Counted from the first letter of the stretch, positions 1-8,461 are shown. The stretch is 64,000 nucleotides of DNA from Ralstonia sp. ASV6 (GCF_016429285.1 NZ_JAELUI010000002.1:1-64000), one strand, 5' to 3'. Notes: generated by a model from the sequence alone, not told the origin. Made by a program: numbers and translations.

Positions 1-2
1 CC

Positions 3-125
3 CACACGTCGTACTTGCCGTTCTGGCCTTCGGCCAAAACGATGCTGCGCCACTTCGGCAAGACCTGCGTTGAAGTGGAGGTTTTGAGCCTGGGCTATCC
101 GTCTCCCATTGAGAAAGCGGCCTGA
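3..125 (+). CDS. C-terminal fragment of an unidentified phage early gene
   Basis: An open frame runs from the left edge to a TGA at 123-125, giving about 40 residues of a protein that begins off-window. It stops two bases before the GemA start, as expected for the previous gene of the same early phage operon. The fragment has no motif I recognise, and its identity cannot be judged from the tail alone. Confidence 0.5.
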   Translation, partial: HTSYLPFWPSAKTMLRHFGKTCVEVEVLSLGYPSPIEKAA

Positions 126-127
126 CC

Positions 128-520
128 ATGGCATCGCGCGCCAACCTGGCCAAGATCCACATCGCCCGGAAGCAGCTCGGCATGGATGAGGATACCTACC
201 GCGCCATGCTGCAGTCGGTCGGTGGCGTGCAGTCGTCCAAAGACCTGGACGACGCGGGCGCCACCAAGGTGCTGGCGCACCTGCAGCGCTCGGGCTTCAA
301 GCCAACCAAGCAGACCGGCCGCAAGCCGCGCATCGGTGGCGACCGTGCGCGTCTGGTCGGCAAGATCGAGGCGCTGCTGGCCGACAGCGGCAAGCCGTGG
401 GCCTACGCCGAGGCGATGGCCAAGCGCATGTTTAACGTCGACAAGCTGGAGTGGTGCGACCGCGATCAGCTCTGGCGCCTGACCGCCGCGCTCCAGATGA
501 GCGCCAACCGAAACGGGTGA
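128..520 (+). CDS. gemA: GemA / Mu gp16 family regulatory protein
   Basis: This 130-aa protein matches the Mu gp16 (GemA, DUF1018) family over its full length. The N-terminal segment NLAKIHIARKQLGMDEDTYR and the later ARLVGKIEALLAD and WAYAEAMAKRMF stretches are typical. In Mu the family modulates host gene expression and DNA supercoiling; the exact role is inferred. It sits immediately upstream of the Mor-type activator, the standard gemA-mor order of transposable phages. The ATG lies 2 nt after the previous stop. Confidence 0.9.
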   Translation: MASRANLAKIHIARKQLGMDEDTYRAMLQSVGGVQSSKDLDDAGATKVLAHLQRSGFKPTKQTGRKPRIGGDRARLVGKIEALLADSGKPWAYAEAMAKRMFNVDKLEWCDRDQLWRLTAALQMSANRNG

Positions 521-523
521 TGC

Positions 524-967
524 ATGCAGCTTGAAAGCGTCCAGGGCCTGCTGCCCCGCGTGATTCACCAGGTGGTCGACGCCGTTGGCGCCGCCGCTGC
601 GCTGCAGCTTGTCGAGACGTTCGGCGGTTCAACCTACCGCGTGCCTGTGCGCAAGAGCGCTGCAGGCGAAAAGCAGTTCCGCCTGGTTGCCGATGTGATC
701 GGAGATGAAGCGGCCCTGCAGCTTGTCGGCAAGTTCGGCGGCCAGGAACTGTACTTCGCCAACTGTTCCGAGGCGCTGCGCGAGCTGCGCAACCGGGAGA
801 TCCGCGCGGAGTTCGACCGACTGACGCAGGTCGAACGCATGGCTGCCATGCGCGCCGTAGCCCAGATGGCGCCGCGCTTTCGCAAGAGTGACCGCCAGAT
901 CTGGCGCATCCTGAACGAGACCGATAGAAGTGGTCCGGCGTCCAGCGCACAGAATGTGTTGTTTTAA
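524..967 (+). CDS. mor: Mor-family transcriptional activator with a duplicated dimerisation motif
   Basis: This 147-aa protein belongs to the Mor/C family, which switches on middle/late transcription in Mu-like phages. The C-terminal helix-turn-helix (residues about 105-132, with SDRQIWRILNE as recognition helix) should bind DNA. The N-terminal beta-strand dimerisation motif, ALQLVxxFGG followed by a hydrophobic strand, appears twice, at about residues 24-42 and 62-80; Mu Mor has one copy. It is 3 nt downstream of gemA. It is the only activator of this type visible, so it may also drive the late genes. Confidence 0.85.
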   Translation: MQLESVQGLLPRVIHQVVDAVGAAAALQLVETFGGSTYRVPVRKSAAGEKQFRLVADVIGDEAALQLVGKFGGQELYFANCSEALRELRNREIRAEFDRLTQVERMAAMRAVAQMAPRFRKSDRQIWRILNETDRSGPASSAQNVLF

Positions 968-986
968 CGGTAAGTGGCACAATAGG

Positions 987-998
987 CCGAAATTTCGG
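987..998. promoter_or_regulatory. 12-bp perfect palindrome overlapping a ribosome-binding site
   Basis: CCGAAATTTCGG reads the same on both strands. Its right end overlaps the GGGAGG ribosome-binding site of the gene starting at 1007. It could be an operator or a small hairpin that limits translation; nothing in the sequence decides between these. Confidence 0.35.
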
Positions 999-1006
999 GA
1001 GGCCCT

Positions 1007-1282
1007 ATGCAGCAACCGACATCACGCGATAAGTACCAGGACGACGAGCCCGCTATGACCACGTATGTTGCGAGGCGCGGAAAGTCGGTCGCAAACGAGA
1101 AGCGCCCGATTTCAGGCGGCTATGAGTGGGCGATGTATCGCCGCGATCAAACGCGGGGCTTCTGCTTTATCGCCGTCCAGTTCACCCAAGCCGATCTTTC
1201 CGACATTCCTCGTCCGGTGCTGGCCGCACGCATCCGAGACGCGCGCACACAGATTCGCGCCTGGCGCGACGCATCAAACTGA
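1007..1282 (+). CDS. hypothetical 91-aa phage protein
   Basis: The gene starts at an ATG preceded by a strong GGGAGG ribosome-binding site and ends before a clear terminator at 1312. The product is basic at its N terminus and has a C-terminal helix (ARIRDARTQIRAW). An internal ATG at 1055 has poorer spacing. I do not recognise the family. Its place between mor and the lysis genes suggests the end of the middle transcript. Confidence 0.6.
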   Translation: MQQPTSRDKYQDDEPAMTTYVARRGKSVANEKRPISGGYEWAMYRRDQTRGFCFIAVQFTQADLSDIPRPVLAARIRDARTQIRAWRDASN

Positions 1283-1311
1283 CCCGGCGTTCTGTACCTT
1301 CCCCGACAACA

Positions 1312-1340
1312 AGCCCCGCCAAGCGCGGGGCTTTGTCTTT
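1312..1340 (+). terminator. rho-independent terminator after the mor operon
   Basis: AGCCCCGC and GCGGGGCT form a perfect 8-bp stem around a 5-nt loop (1312-1332), followed by TTGTCTTT. It separates the gemA-mor block from the lysis and late genes. Confidence 0.85.
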
Positions 1341-1445
1341 GGTGCTCCCTGACATGTGTCCTGCTCCAGGCTCCGACACGCACGCGCGAGACTGCCCCCG
1401 TACCGTTGCGCCGGCGTTCGGCGTTGACTGTTTGGAGCGTAGACC

Positions 1446-1889
1446 GTGCAACCCCGAGGCATTCGCAACAACAACCCCGGCAACATCCGCTGGAAAGACG
1501 ACTGGCAGGGTCTGATTCCGTCGCACATGCGCACGGACAAGGACTTTTGCCAGTTCTCCGAGCCGCGCTTTGGCATCCGTGCCATGGCGGTCGTGTTGCT
1601 CAACTACCGCAGCAAGACCGGCATGCCCGGCATCGGTGGCCCAGGTATCGACACGGTGCGCGAGGTGATTTCGCGCTGGGCGCCGCCCAACGAAAACGAC
1701 ACCGAGTCGTACATCGCCGCAGTGGCACAGGCTCTGGCCGTCCACCCCGACGCACGCATCGACCTGACGGACGGCGGCACGCTGCGCTGCATCGTGAGCG
1801 GAATCATCCGACACGAAAACGGCATGCAGCCCTACAGCGCTGCGCTCATAGAGGAAGGCGTACGCCTGGCGCTGGCCACGCTGAAATGA
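1446..1889 (+). CDS. phage endolysin-like protein (P5 structural/lysozyme-like family)
   Basis: The 147-aa product starts with GIRNNNPGNIR, the hallmark of the phage structural protein P5 / lytic muramidase-like family, which cleaves peptidoglycan. A GTG start is chosen because GGAG lies 8 nt upstream. There is no signal peptide, so export would need a holin, and the next gene is holin-like. Assignment as endolysin is family- and context-based. It opens the lysis cassette just after a terminator, where Mu has its Plys promoter. Confidence 0.75.
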   Translation: MQPRGIRNNNPGNIRWKDDWQGLIPSHMRTDKDFCQFSEPRFGIRAMAVVLLNYRSKTGMPGIGGPGIDTVREVISRWAPPNENDTESYIAAVAQALAVHPDARIDLTDGGTLRCIVSGIIRHENGMQPYSAALIEEGVRLALATLK

Positions 1890-2143
1890 TCCGGCTGCTG
1901 CGCTACATCCTCAAACGCCTGGCCGAGCTGGTGACCGATGCCGGCACCGGCCGGCTTTCCCACACCAAGCTGTGGCCCAACGTCGCCAACGCAGCCGCCA
2001 CGGTGGTGTTCCTGCGCGAAGGCTGGGACCACCGCCTGACGCCCGAGATCTGGGGCGTCTACTTGGCGGCCGTGGGCGGTTACACAGTCCTGATGCGCTA
2101 CGTCACCAGCAAAGGCAAGCCCGATGCCCAACCGTCTACTTAA
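1886..2143 (+). CDS. small membrane protein, probable holin
   Basis: This 85-aa product overlaps the endolysin-like gene by ATGA, so the two are probably translationally coupled. It has an amphipathic basic N terminus, a moderately hydrophobic segment around residues 33-43 and a clear membrane segment near residues 54-70 (IWGVYLAAVGGYTVLMRYV). Size and position between endolysin and spanin suggest a holin or an accessory holin. I see no signature that settles this. Its last 20 bases overlap the spanin gene. Confidence 0.65.
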   Translation: MIRLLRYILKRLAELVTDAGTGRLSHTKLWPNVANAAATVVFLREGWDHRLTPEIWGVYLAAVGGYTVLMRYVTSKGKPDAQPST

Positions 2144-2735
2144 CGCCCCCTTGATCCTGCTGATCGCCTTGGTCATCGCCATGATTGGCGGTGGCGTGGG
2201 TTACCACCTGGGGTTCAAGGAAGCCACCAAGAACGGCGATCTGGCCATGTCGACGTACAAGACAGGCCTGGCCACCGTTACCGCCGCAGGGTTGGACAAG
2301 GCCCTGCAGAACTTTGGCCAGCGTGTCGCCTTGGGCAACCTGCTGACCAGCCAACTGGTGGACCAGGAGCGCGGCAACGCGCAGACGGCCGCCGACCTTC
2401 ATGCACAGGTGCCCCATGTCACGACTGTCTACCGTCCGGCGCCGGCTGCCCAGCCGGTGCCTGTTCCTGCTTGCGTGTTCACTCGCGGCTGGCTGCGCAG
2501 CTACAACGCAGCCATCGGTGCTTCAGTGCCCGCCAACGCCCAAGGCACCAGCGTACCTGCTCAAGCGACCGAAACCGCCGGTGCCGCTCCAGGAGACGAC
2601 GATCTCGCCCCCGCGGCCATCACTCAAGCCGGCGTCCTGAGTCATCACATCGACTACGCGGCAGGAGCGAAAGACCTGGAAGCACAGCTCAACAAGCTGA
2701 TCGACTACGAGGAAGGGCTGGATGTTAAGCAATAA
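2124..2735 (+). CDS. Rz-like i-spanin
   Basis: The 203-aa product has one N-terminal membrane anchor (about residues 7-29) and a long periplasmic region with a predicted helix, the layout of an inner-membrane spanin. A second gene encoding a lipoprotein is embedded in another frame (2401-2640), the classic Rz/Rz1 arrangement. Together the pair would fuse the inner and outer membranes at the last step of lysis. The C-terminal half is unusually long and Ala/Pro-rich compared with lambda Rz because it must also encode the nested gene. Confidence 0.8.
   Translation: MPNRLLNAPLILLIALVIAMIGGGVGYHLGFKEATKNGDLAMSTYKTGLATVTAAGLDKALQNFGQRVALGNLLTSQLVDQERGNAQTAADLHAQVPHVTTVYRPAPAAQPVPVPACVFTRGWLRSYNAAIGASVPANAQGTSVPAQATETAGAAPGDDDLAPAAITQAGVLSHHIDYAAGAKDLEAQLNKLIDYEEGLDVKQ
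2401..2640 (+). CDS. Rz1-like o-spanin lipoprotein nested in Rz
   Basis: This gene lies wholly inside the i-spanin gene in the +1 frame. The 79-aa product (74 aa if it starts at the ATG at 2416) has an Arg-rich N terminus, a hydrophobic stretch and a lipobox, SLAAGC. Mature lipoprotein would be Pro-rich (PPTPKAPAYLLKRPKPPVP), typical of Rz1. The start at 2416 gives a more standard signal peptide. Frame, lipobox and proline content together make this a confident nested gene. Confidence 0.85.
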   Translation: MHRCPMSRLSTVRRRLPSRCLFLLACSLAAGCAATTQPSVLQCPPTPKAPAYLLKRPKPPVPLQETTISPPRPSLKPAS

Positions 2736-2949
2736 AGCCCTGGACGAGGCCAGCCGCGTCGAACAGCTGGAACGCGACGCGACCGTCGAGGCAGTTCGGT
2801 CGCGTATCCCTAAGGGCGAGTCCGCCCCAATCTGCACGAACCCCCTTTGCGGCCGGGAGATTCCCGAGGCCCGCCGCCTGGCAGTACCGGGTTGCCGGTA
2901 TTGCATCAACTGCCAGGCACGCCTGGACCAACACACCCGGAGAATCTGA
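2722..2949 (+). CDS. TraR/DksA-type C4 zinc-finger protein
   Basis: The 75-aa product has an N-terminal helix and a zinc finger with Cys pairs CTNPLC and CRYC plus the CGREIPEARRLAVPGC core of the DksA/TraR family. These small phage proteins resemble the RNA-polymerase secondary-channel regulator DksA without its long coiled coil. Here it may tune host or phage transcription; this is inferred from the family. It overlaps the end of the spanin gene, so it is cotranslated with the lysis cassette. Confidence 0.85.
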   Translation: MLSNKALDEASRVEQLERDATVEAVRSRIPKGESAPICTNPLCGREIPEARRLAVPGCRYCINCQARLDQHTRRI

Positions 2950-3170
2950 TGGACGACAAAGACCTGGTCCAGGCGCTTGGCCGCATGGAGGGCAAGCTGG
3001 ACATGATGCTGGTGAATCAACAGAGCCAAGGCCAACGCATGGACAGCATGGACAAACGCCTGCGCGCCGTCGAGGTGAAAGCAGCTCAGACGGGCGCCAT
3101 TGCCGGCGGCTTCACGGCAGTGCTAACCGCTCTCGGCGTCGAGTTCGCCAAGCGCAAGCTGGGCCTGTAA
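2949..3170 (+). CDS. small coiled-coil protein with C-terminal hydrophobic helix
   Basis: The 73-aa product starts within the previous stop (TGATG overlap) and ends one base into the next gene. The first 45 residues are a heptad-like helix (LVQALGRMEGKLDMM, QRMDSMDKRLRAVE). Residues about 50-65 are hydrophobic and small (AIAGGFTAVLTALGV). The layout resembles XhlA-type hemolysin/holin accessory proteins and DUF2730-like Mu proteins, but it is too short to assign firmly. Confidence 0.6.
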   Translation: MDDKDLVQALGRMEGKLDMMLVNQQSQGQRMDSMDKRLRAVEVKAAQTGAIAGGFTAVLTALGVEFAKRKLGL

Positions 3171-3670
3171 TGGCGTACGACCAGGCAGTGCGGGACAAGG
3201 TCCGCAGCGCGTTCGTGTTCCAGCGTCTGTCGTTGGAGCTGGCGGCCGTCTCCGCCGGCGTGCCAATCAGCACGGCCCGTCGCTGGAAGGCCGACGCAAA
3301 GGCCAACGGCGACGACTGGGACAAGGCGCAGGCTGCGCAGCTCATGGCCGGCGGCACCATCGAAGATATTGCGCGCCAGATGCTGGCTGGTCTCGTCCTG
3401 CAGTACCAGGCGTCGATGGAGGCTCTGCAGACCGACAAGGAGCTGAAGCCGGCCGACAAGGTCCAGCTCCTGGCCAGCCTGGCCGATGCGTACAACAAGA
3501 CCATCGCCGCATCCAAGCGCATCCTGCCCGAGACGTCCGAGCTGGCCACGGCCATGGACGTGCTGCAGCGCCTGGCCGCCTACGTTAAGGAACACCACGC
3601 CGACCTGATCGGAGTGTTTGCACAGATGCTCGACGGCTTCGGCCGCGAGCTGGCCCGCGACTATGGCTGA
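3170..3670 (+). CDS. DUF1804 family protein, Mu gp27-like small terminase subunit
   Basis: The 166-aa protein has an N-terminal helix-turn-helix (LSLELAAVSAGVPISTARRWK, about residues 20-40) followed by helical oligomerisation segments. It fits the DUF1804 family that precedes the large terminase in Mu-like phages and would recognise the packaging start site. It overlaps the terminase gene by 8 nt, as is usual for terminase pairs. Confidence 0.85.
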   Translation: MAYDQAVRDKVRSAFVFQRLSLELAAVSAGVPISTARRWKADAKANGDDWDKAQAAQLMAGGTIEDIARQMLAGLVLQYQASMEALQTDKELKPADKVQLLASLADAYNKTIAASKRILPETSELATAMDVLQRLAAYVKEHHADLIGVFAQMLDGFGRELARDYG

Positions 3671-5441
3671 TACGCAAGTCACAGAAAAGGAGTTCCTGGA
3701 AGAACTCCAGAAGCTCGGTGCTCAGCTGCGACGTGACATCGAGGCATACCAAAGCGGCCTGGACACAAGTCCGGCCGCGATTGCTGAGCGCCGCCGCCGC
3801 GTCCTGGTCGACGGCGATTTCCAGTTCTTCGCCTACACCTACTTCCCGCATCACATTCGCGGCGAGCCGTCGATGTTCCAGGGACAGTTCTGCACGCGGT
3901 TCCCGCAGTTGCTGCGCCAGGCCGGCGGCGTTAAGGAATGGTGGATCGCGCCACGGGGCGAGGCCAAATCGTCACTGTTGACCAAGGTTGGCCCGGTGTG
4001 GATTTCGGTGCAGGGGCTCCTGCAGCGCGAAGAGGTGCGCAAGGAGGTGGGCTGGCAAGGCCCGCCTCCACCGTTCATCGACTACGGCATCTTGTTGGGC
4101 GCGGAGACCAAGCTGCCTACCAAGCTGCTGGAAGTCATCAAGACTGAGCACATCGCCAACTCAGTGCTGGCGGTTGACTTCCCCGAGGTGTGCGGCAAGG
4201 GTAGCACCTGGAAGGTTGGCGAAATCGTCACGCGCACGGGCGTTAAGTTCGAGCCGTTCGGCGCTGAGCAGGCGATCCGGGGCACGTTCCACGGGGCGTC
4301 TCGCCCCAAGGTGCTATTTGGCGATGATCTGATTACCGACGCCGAGGCAAAGAGCCCGACTGAGCGCGAGAACCGCTGGACCTGGCTGACCAAGGCCATC
4401 GACTACCTCGGGCCGCCTGACGGTACGGTCAAGTACCTGGGCGTGGGCACGATCCTGGACAAAGACGATCCGATCTCGCGGGCCAAGAAGACCATCGGCC
4501 ACGTGGTCCACCACTTCCGCGCGCTCGTCAAGTTGCCGGTGAACATGGACTTGTGGGAGCAATGCGAGCAGCTCATGCGCAATGCCGACAAGCCATTTGT
4601 GGAGCAGGCCCTTGCACAGGGCAAGGTGGTCGCCGAAACAGAACTGCCGTCCTTCCAGTTCTACTTGGAGAACAAGGCCGGCATGGACGAAGGCGCGGTG
4701 ATTTCCTGGCCAACCGTGCGTTCGCTGTTCTGGTTGATGCGTCAGCGGGCCACCTCGCCGCGCGCCTTCGCCACCGAAATGCAGGGCGATCCGCGCTCCG
4801 ACGAAGACAAGGTCTTCGGGAACATCACGTTCTGGGTGCAGCGGCTGCAGCACTGGATCATGTACGGGGCTTGTGATCCGTCGATGGGCAAGGGCGAAAC
4901 GTCCGACCCGTCCGCCATCCTGGTCGGTGGCTTGGATACGTGGAACATGAAGCTGCACGTGGTGGAAGCCGTAATCAAGCGCCGCGTGATATCGAAACTG
5001 GAAGCCGACCTGATCGACGCTCAGCGCGAGTTCAAATGTCGAGCCTGGGCGTTCGAGAACAACAACGCCTATGAGCACTCGCGGCAGACGTTCATGATCA
5101 ACGCTGCGCTCAAGGGTGTGCCGCTGCCGCTGGTGGGTATCACCGCCACGGTGGCGCCAGAAGTTCGCATCGACTCCCTGGAGCCGTACATCACGGACCG
5201 GGTAGCGCCGATGATCCTGTTGCACGCCAAGCTGACTGCGCTGCTTTCAGAGCTGGACACCTGGCCCGAGCCGCAATCAGGGCATCACTACGACGGTCTG
5301 ACCGCCTTGCACCTGCTTTGGCACATCGCCAGCACGCGGGGCAATGGCCACTTCGAGTTCACGGCCGCCAGCCGTCACTCCTCCACCGCAGAAACGCAAT
5401 CCGAGCATAGCGGCGATTCGCCGTTCGCCGGCAACTGGTAA
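3663..5441 (+). CDS. terminase large subunit (Mu gp28-like)
   Basis: The start at 3663 is chosen because it overlaps the small-subunit stop and gives 592 aa. The ATPase domain carries a Walker A-like APRGEAKSS at about residues 96-104 and a Walker B KVLFGDDL at about 216-223. The C-terminal half has the RNase H-like nuclease signature (GACDPSMGKGETSDPSA, then AFENNNAYEH). It powers headful packaging of phage DNA, which in Mu-like phages takes in flanking host sequence. Confidence 0.92.
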   Translation: MADTQVTEKEFLEELQKLGAQLRRDIEAYQSGLDTSPAAIAERRRRVLVDGDFQFFAYTYFPHHIRGEPSMFQGQFCTRFPQLLRQAGGVKEWWIAPRGEAKSSLLTKVGPVWISVQGLLQREEVRKEVGWQGPPPPFIDYGILLGAETKLPTKLLEVIKTEHIANSVLAVDFPEVCGKGSTWKVGEIVTRTGVKFEPFGAEQAIRGTFHGASRPKVLFGDDLITDAEAKSPTERENRWTWLTKAIDYLGPPDGTVKYLGVGTILDKDDPISRAKKTIGHVVHHFRALVKLPVNMDLWEQCEQLMRNADKPFVEQALAQGKVVAETELPSFQFYLENKAGMDEGAVISWPTVRSLFWLMRQRATSPRAFATEMQGDPRSDEDKVFGNITFWVQRLQHWIMYGACDPSMGKGETSDPSAILVGGLDTWNMKLHVVEAVIKRRVISKLEADLIDAQREFKCRAWAFENNNAYEHSRQTFMINAALKGVPLPLVGITATVAPEVRIDSLEPYITDRVAPMILLHAKLTALLSELDTWPEPQSGHHYDGLTALHLLWHIASTRGNGHFEFTAASRHSSTAETQSEHSGDSPFAGNW

Positions 5442-5446
5442 CGATC

Positions 5447-7087
5447 ATGGCAACCATCGTTGACGTCAATGGCAACCCCATCCAGCAGGCAGTGCTGCGC
5501 GAGCAGCAAACCGCCGAGCTGACCTACCTGCACCGCGAATACGCCAACCACCCGGCGCGCGGCATGACGCCGTACAAGCTCGCGCGCCTGCTGGAAGAAG
5601 CCGAGCGCGGACGCCTGCAAGCGCAGACGGACCTGTTCCTGGACATGGAAGAGCGGGATGCGCACATCTATTCGGAGATGAGCAAGCGCAAGCGCGCCGT
5701 CCTTAACATCGAGTGGACGGTCGAGCCCCCCAAGAATCCGAGCGCCAGGGAAAAGCGCGACGCGGCCATGGTCCAGGAGCTTGTCAGCGACATCCCCGGC
5801 AAGGAAGACATGATCCTGGACATGCTCGACGGTATCGGGCATGGCTTCTCGATGCTGGAAATCGAGTGGCAGCAACTCGGTGCGAGCTGGCTGCCAAAGA
5901 CGCTGCATCACCGGCCGCAGTCGTGGTTCCAGATCTCGCAGAACGACCAGAACGTGATCCGCTTGCGCGACAACTCGCCCGATGGGTCGACGCTGCTCCC
6001 CTTTGGCTGGATTCAGCACGTGCACAAGGCCAAGTCGGGCTACGTGTCGCGCAGCGGCCTGCATCGCGTGTTGGCATGGCCGTACCTGTTCAAGCACTAC
6101 GCCGTGCGCGACCTGGCTGAGTTGCTGGAGATCTACGGCATGCCGCTGCGCCTGGGCAAATACCCGTCCGGTGCTGGTGATGCAGAGAAGTCGGCGCTGC
6201 TGCGTGCCGTCACGCAGTTGGGGCACTCGGCCGCCGGGATCATTCCCGAGGGAATGTCCATCGAATTCGAGAACGCCAGCAACGGCACCGAAGTGCCGTT
6301 CAGTGTCATGTTCGACATGATGGAGCGGGCACAGTCCAAGGCGATCCTGGGCGGCACGCTCACCAGCCAGGCCGACGGCAAGACATCAACCAATGCGCTG
6401 GGCGACGTACACAACGAAGTGCGCCACGACATCCAGGCATCGGACTGCCGGCAGCTCGCTCCGACCCTGAGCCGTGACATCGTGTATCCGCTCCTGGTGC
6501 TCAACGGAGGTCAGGCGGACAATCCACGTCGGCGCCCGCGCGTGGTCTTCCACGTGAGCGAACCGGAAGACATGGGCGCGCTGGCTACCAACGTGCAGAC
6601 GCTGGTGAACATTGGGCTGCCGGTTGGTCAGGGCTGGGCCTACGAGAAGTTCAACATCCCCAAGCCCAAGGACGGCGAGGCGACGCTGCAACCGCAACGC
6701 CAGTCGGCGACGCCGACGCCGGCACCGGACGGCTCAGGGATGCCGCCCACCGATCCCTCTGTTGCGGCCAACCGTAGCCGACTGCACGCCGCGCTGGCCA
6801 TCCTGCGCGGCACCGACAGTCCGCAGCCGTTCCAGGATCAGGTGCAGATGGACAAGGCCGTCGACCAGCTCGGCCAGGACGGCACCCTGCAGCGCCAAGC
6901 CGTCGAGCTGCTCTCCGATGTGCTCAAGCGCCTGCAGGAGGCGCCGTCGGCGGACGCAGCGCTGGGCTTGCTGGCCGAGCTGTTCCCGGACATGGACGAC
7001 AGCGCGCTGCAGGAGAGCCTGGCCAACATGCTGTTCGCTGCCGACCTGGTCGGACGCCTGACGGCCGACGACAGCGACCAGGCGTAA
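5447..7087 (+). CDS. portal protein (Mu gp29-like, DUF935)
   Basis: The 546-aa protein matches the DUF935 portal family of Mu-like phages in length and pattern. Features include DMEERDAHIYSEMSKRKRAV near the N terminus, the central SMLEIEWQ and YAVRDLAELLEIYGMPLR segments, and SKAILGGTLTSQADGKTS. It forms the dodecameric channel at the head vertex and anchors terminase during packaging. It lies 5 nt after the terminase gene and 3 nt before the F-like gene. Confidence 0.92.
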   Translation: MATIVDVNGNPIQQAVLREQQTAELTYLHREYANHPARGMTPYKLARLLEEAERGRLQAQTDLFLDMEERDAHIYSEMSKRKRAVLNIEWTVEPPKNPSAREKRDAAMVQELVSDIPGKEDMILDMLDGIGHGFSMLEIEWQQLGASWLPKTLHHRPQSWFQISQNDQNVIRLRDNSPDGSTLLPFGWIQHVHKAKSGYVSRSGLHRVLAWPYLFKHYAVRDLAELLEIYGMPLRLGKYPSGAGDAEKSALLRAVTQLGHSAAGIIPEGMSIEFENASNGTEVPFSVMFDMMERAQSKAILGGTLTSQADGKTSTNALGDVHNEVRHDIQASDCRQLAPTLSRDIVYPLLVLNGGQADNPRRRPRVVFHVSEPEDMGALATNVQTLVNIGLPVGQGWAYEKFNIPKPKDGEATLQPQRQSATPTPAPDGSGMPPTDPSVAANRSRLHAALAILRGTDSPQPFQDQVQMDKAVDQLGQDGTLQRQAVELLSDVLKRLQEAPSADAALGLLAELFPDMDDSALQESLANMLFAADLVGRLTADDSDQA

Positions 7088-7090
7088 CGC

Positions 7091-8461
7091 ATGGCAACGC
7101 TCACCGACGCCGATATCCGGGCCGTCTTCCGTATGCCGCCGGAAGACGCCATCGCCTTTGTTAAGCAGAAGGGTTTCCAGATCGGCTGGAACTGGTACGA
7201 GGTGAGAGACGCGGCGCACGCGCAGGCGTTCACGGTGGCCAAGGTTGCCCGGCTCGATGTCCTGCAGGACATCCGCAGCGCTGTCGAATCCGTCTTCGAA
7301 AAAGGCTGGAGCCTCGGCACCTTCAAACGCAACCTGACGCCGGTCCTGCAGGCCAAGGGCTGGTGGGGCAAGCAGGTCATCGTGGATGGCGAGGGCGGTG
7401 CCGAGGTGGCGCAGCTCGGCAGCCCGCGCCGCCTGGAGACCATCTACCGCACGAACGTGCAGAGCGCGATGATGGCCGCGCGCTACAAGCAGATGCTGGC
7501 CAACGCGCGCTTCCGGCCGTATTGGATGTACGTGGCCGTCATGGACGGCCGCACACGCCCATCGCACGCAGCGTTAAACGGCCGGGTGTTCCGGTACGAC
7601 GATCCGATTTGGCAGTACCTGTACCCGCCCAACGGCTACAACTGCCGCTGCCGTGTGGTGGCCCTGTCCGAGCGCGACATGAAGCGCCGGGGCCTGGTGC
7701 TGTCGTCCAGCGACGGCATGCTGGTGACACGCGAGATTGATGCCGGCGTCGACCCGCGTACTGGCGAGGTCTACCGAACGGAGCAGACCGGCATTCGCCT
7801 GGTGCACGACGGCAAACCGATCACGTTCTATCCGGACGCCGGCTTTAACTACAACCACGGCGCCGCCGGCCTGGAGCAGGCCAGCCAGGTGCTGGCCCGC
7901 AAGGTGGAGTTCGCCGACCCGGAGCTGGGCGCCCAGGCAATGCAGTCAGCGCTGCACCTGGCGCTGCCCCAGCTCGCGGCCGAGTACCGCACGTGGGCCA
8001 GCCAGGTCATCGAGGCGGGGCGCGCGGCGAACAACTACCGGGTGGTGGGGGCGCTCCAGCCCGACGTGCTGGCGGCACTCAAGCGCATGGACATCCAGCC
8101 GGAGACGGCCGCGCTGACTGTGCGCGATGCCGAGCTGCTTCACCTGGCACGCGACAGCAAGACAGCACGCAGCGCGGCGCTTCCCATGGACGACATCCTG
8201 GCCCTGCCGTTTCGCCTGGCGTCGCCCCAGGCCATCCTGTGGGACTTGGAAGACCCTGCGCTGGTGTACGTGTTCCAGAGCGACGGTCTGCAGAAAAAGA
8301 GCAAGGTGGTGGTGCGCGTCGACTTCGCACAGCAGACGCGTGATGACAGCGGCCGACAGAAAGGGGCGCGCAACGCGGTACGCACAGCGGGACTGGTGGA
8401 AGCTGCAGACCTGGCCAACGGGAAGCGTTACACAGTGTTGACCGGACAGATGGAAGAGTGA
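7091..8461 (+). CDS. Mu F-like minor head protein with C-terminal PBECR-type nuclease domain
   Basis: The 456-aa protein carries the F-like head morphogenesis domain (DGRTRPSHAALNGR near residue 151, then a CRCRV motif near 184). From about residue 365 there is a separate domain (MDDILALPFRLASP, ILWDLEDPALVYVF, KYTVLTGQ-like end) resembling the phage Barnase-EndoU-ColicinE5/D-RelE-like (PBECR) nucleases fused to such proteins. That domain may act on host RNA or DNA during injection. The fold assignment is by pattern only. The stop codon sits inside the 5' strand of a structured element. Confidence 0.85.
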   Translation: MATLTDADIRAVFRMPPEDAIAFVKQKGFQIGWNWYEVRDAAHAQAFTVAKVARLDVLQDIRSAVESVFEKGWSLGTFKRNLTPVLQAKGWWGKQVIVDGEGGAEVAQLGSPRRLETIYRTNVQSAMMAARYKQMLANARFRPYWMYVAVMDGRTRPSHAALNGRVFRYDDPIWQYLYPPNGYNCRCRVVALSERDMKRRGLVLSSSDGMLVTREIDAGVDPRTGEVYRTEQTGIRLVHDGKPITFYPDAGFNYNHGAAGLEQASQVLARKVEFADPELGAQAMQSALHLALPQLAAEYRTWASQVIEAGRAANNYRVVGALQPDVLAALKRMDIQPETAALTVRDAELLHLARDSKTARSAALPMDDILALPFRLASPQAILWDLEDPALVYVFQSDGLQKKSKVVVRVDFAQQTRDDSGRQKGARNAVRTAGLVEAADLANGKRYTVLTGQMEE

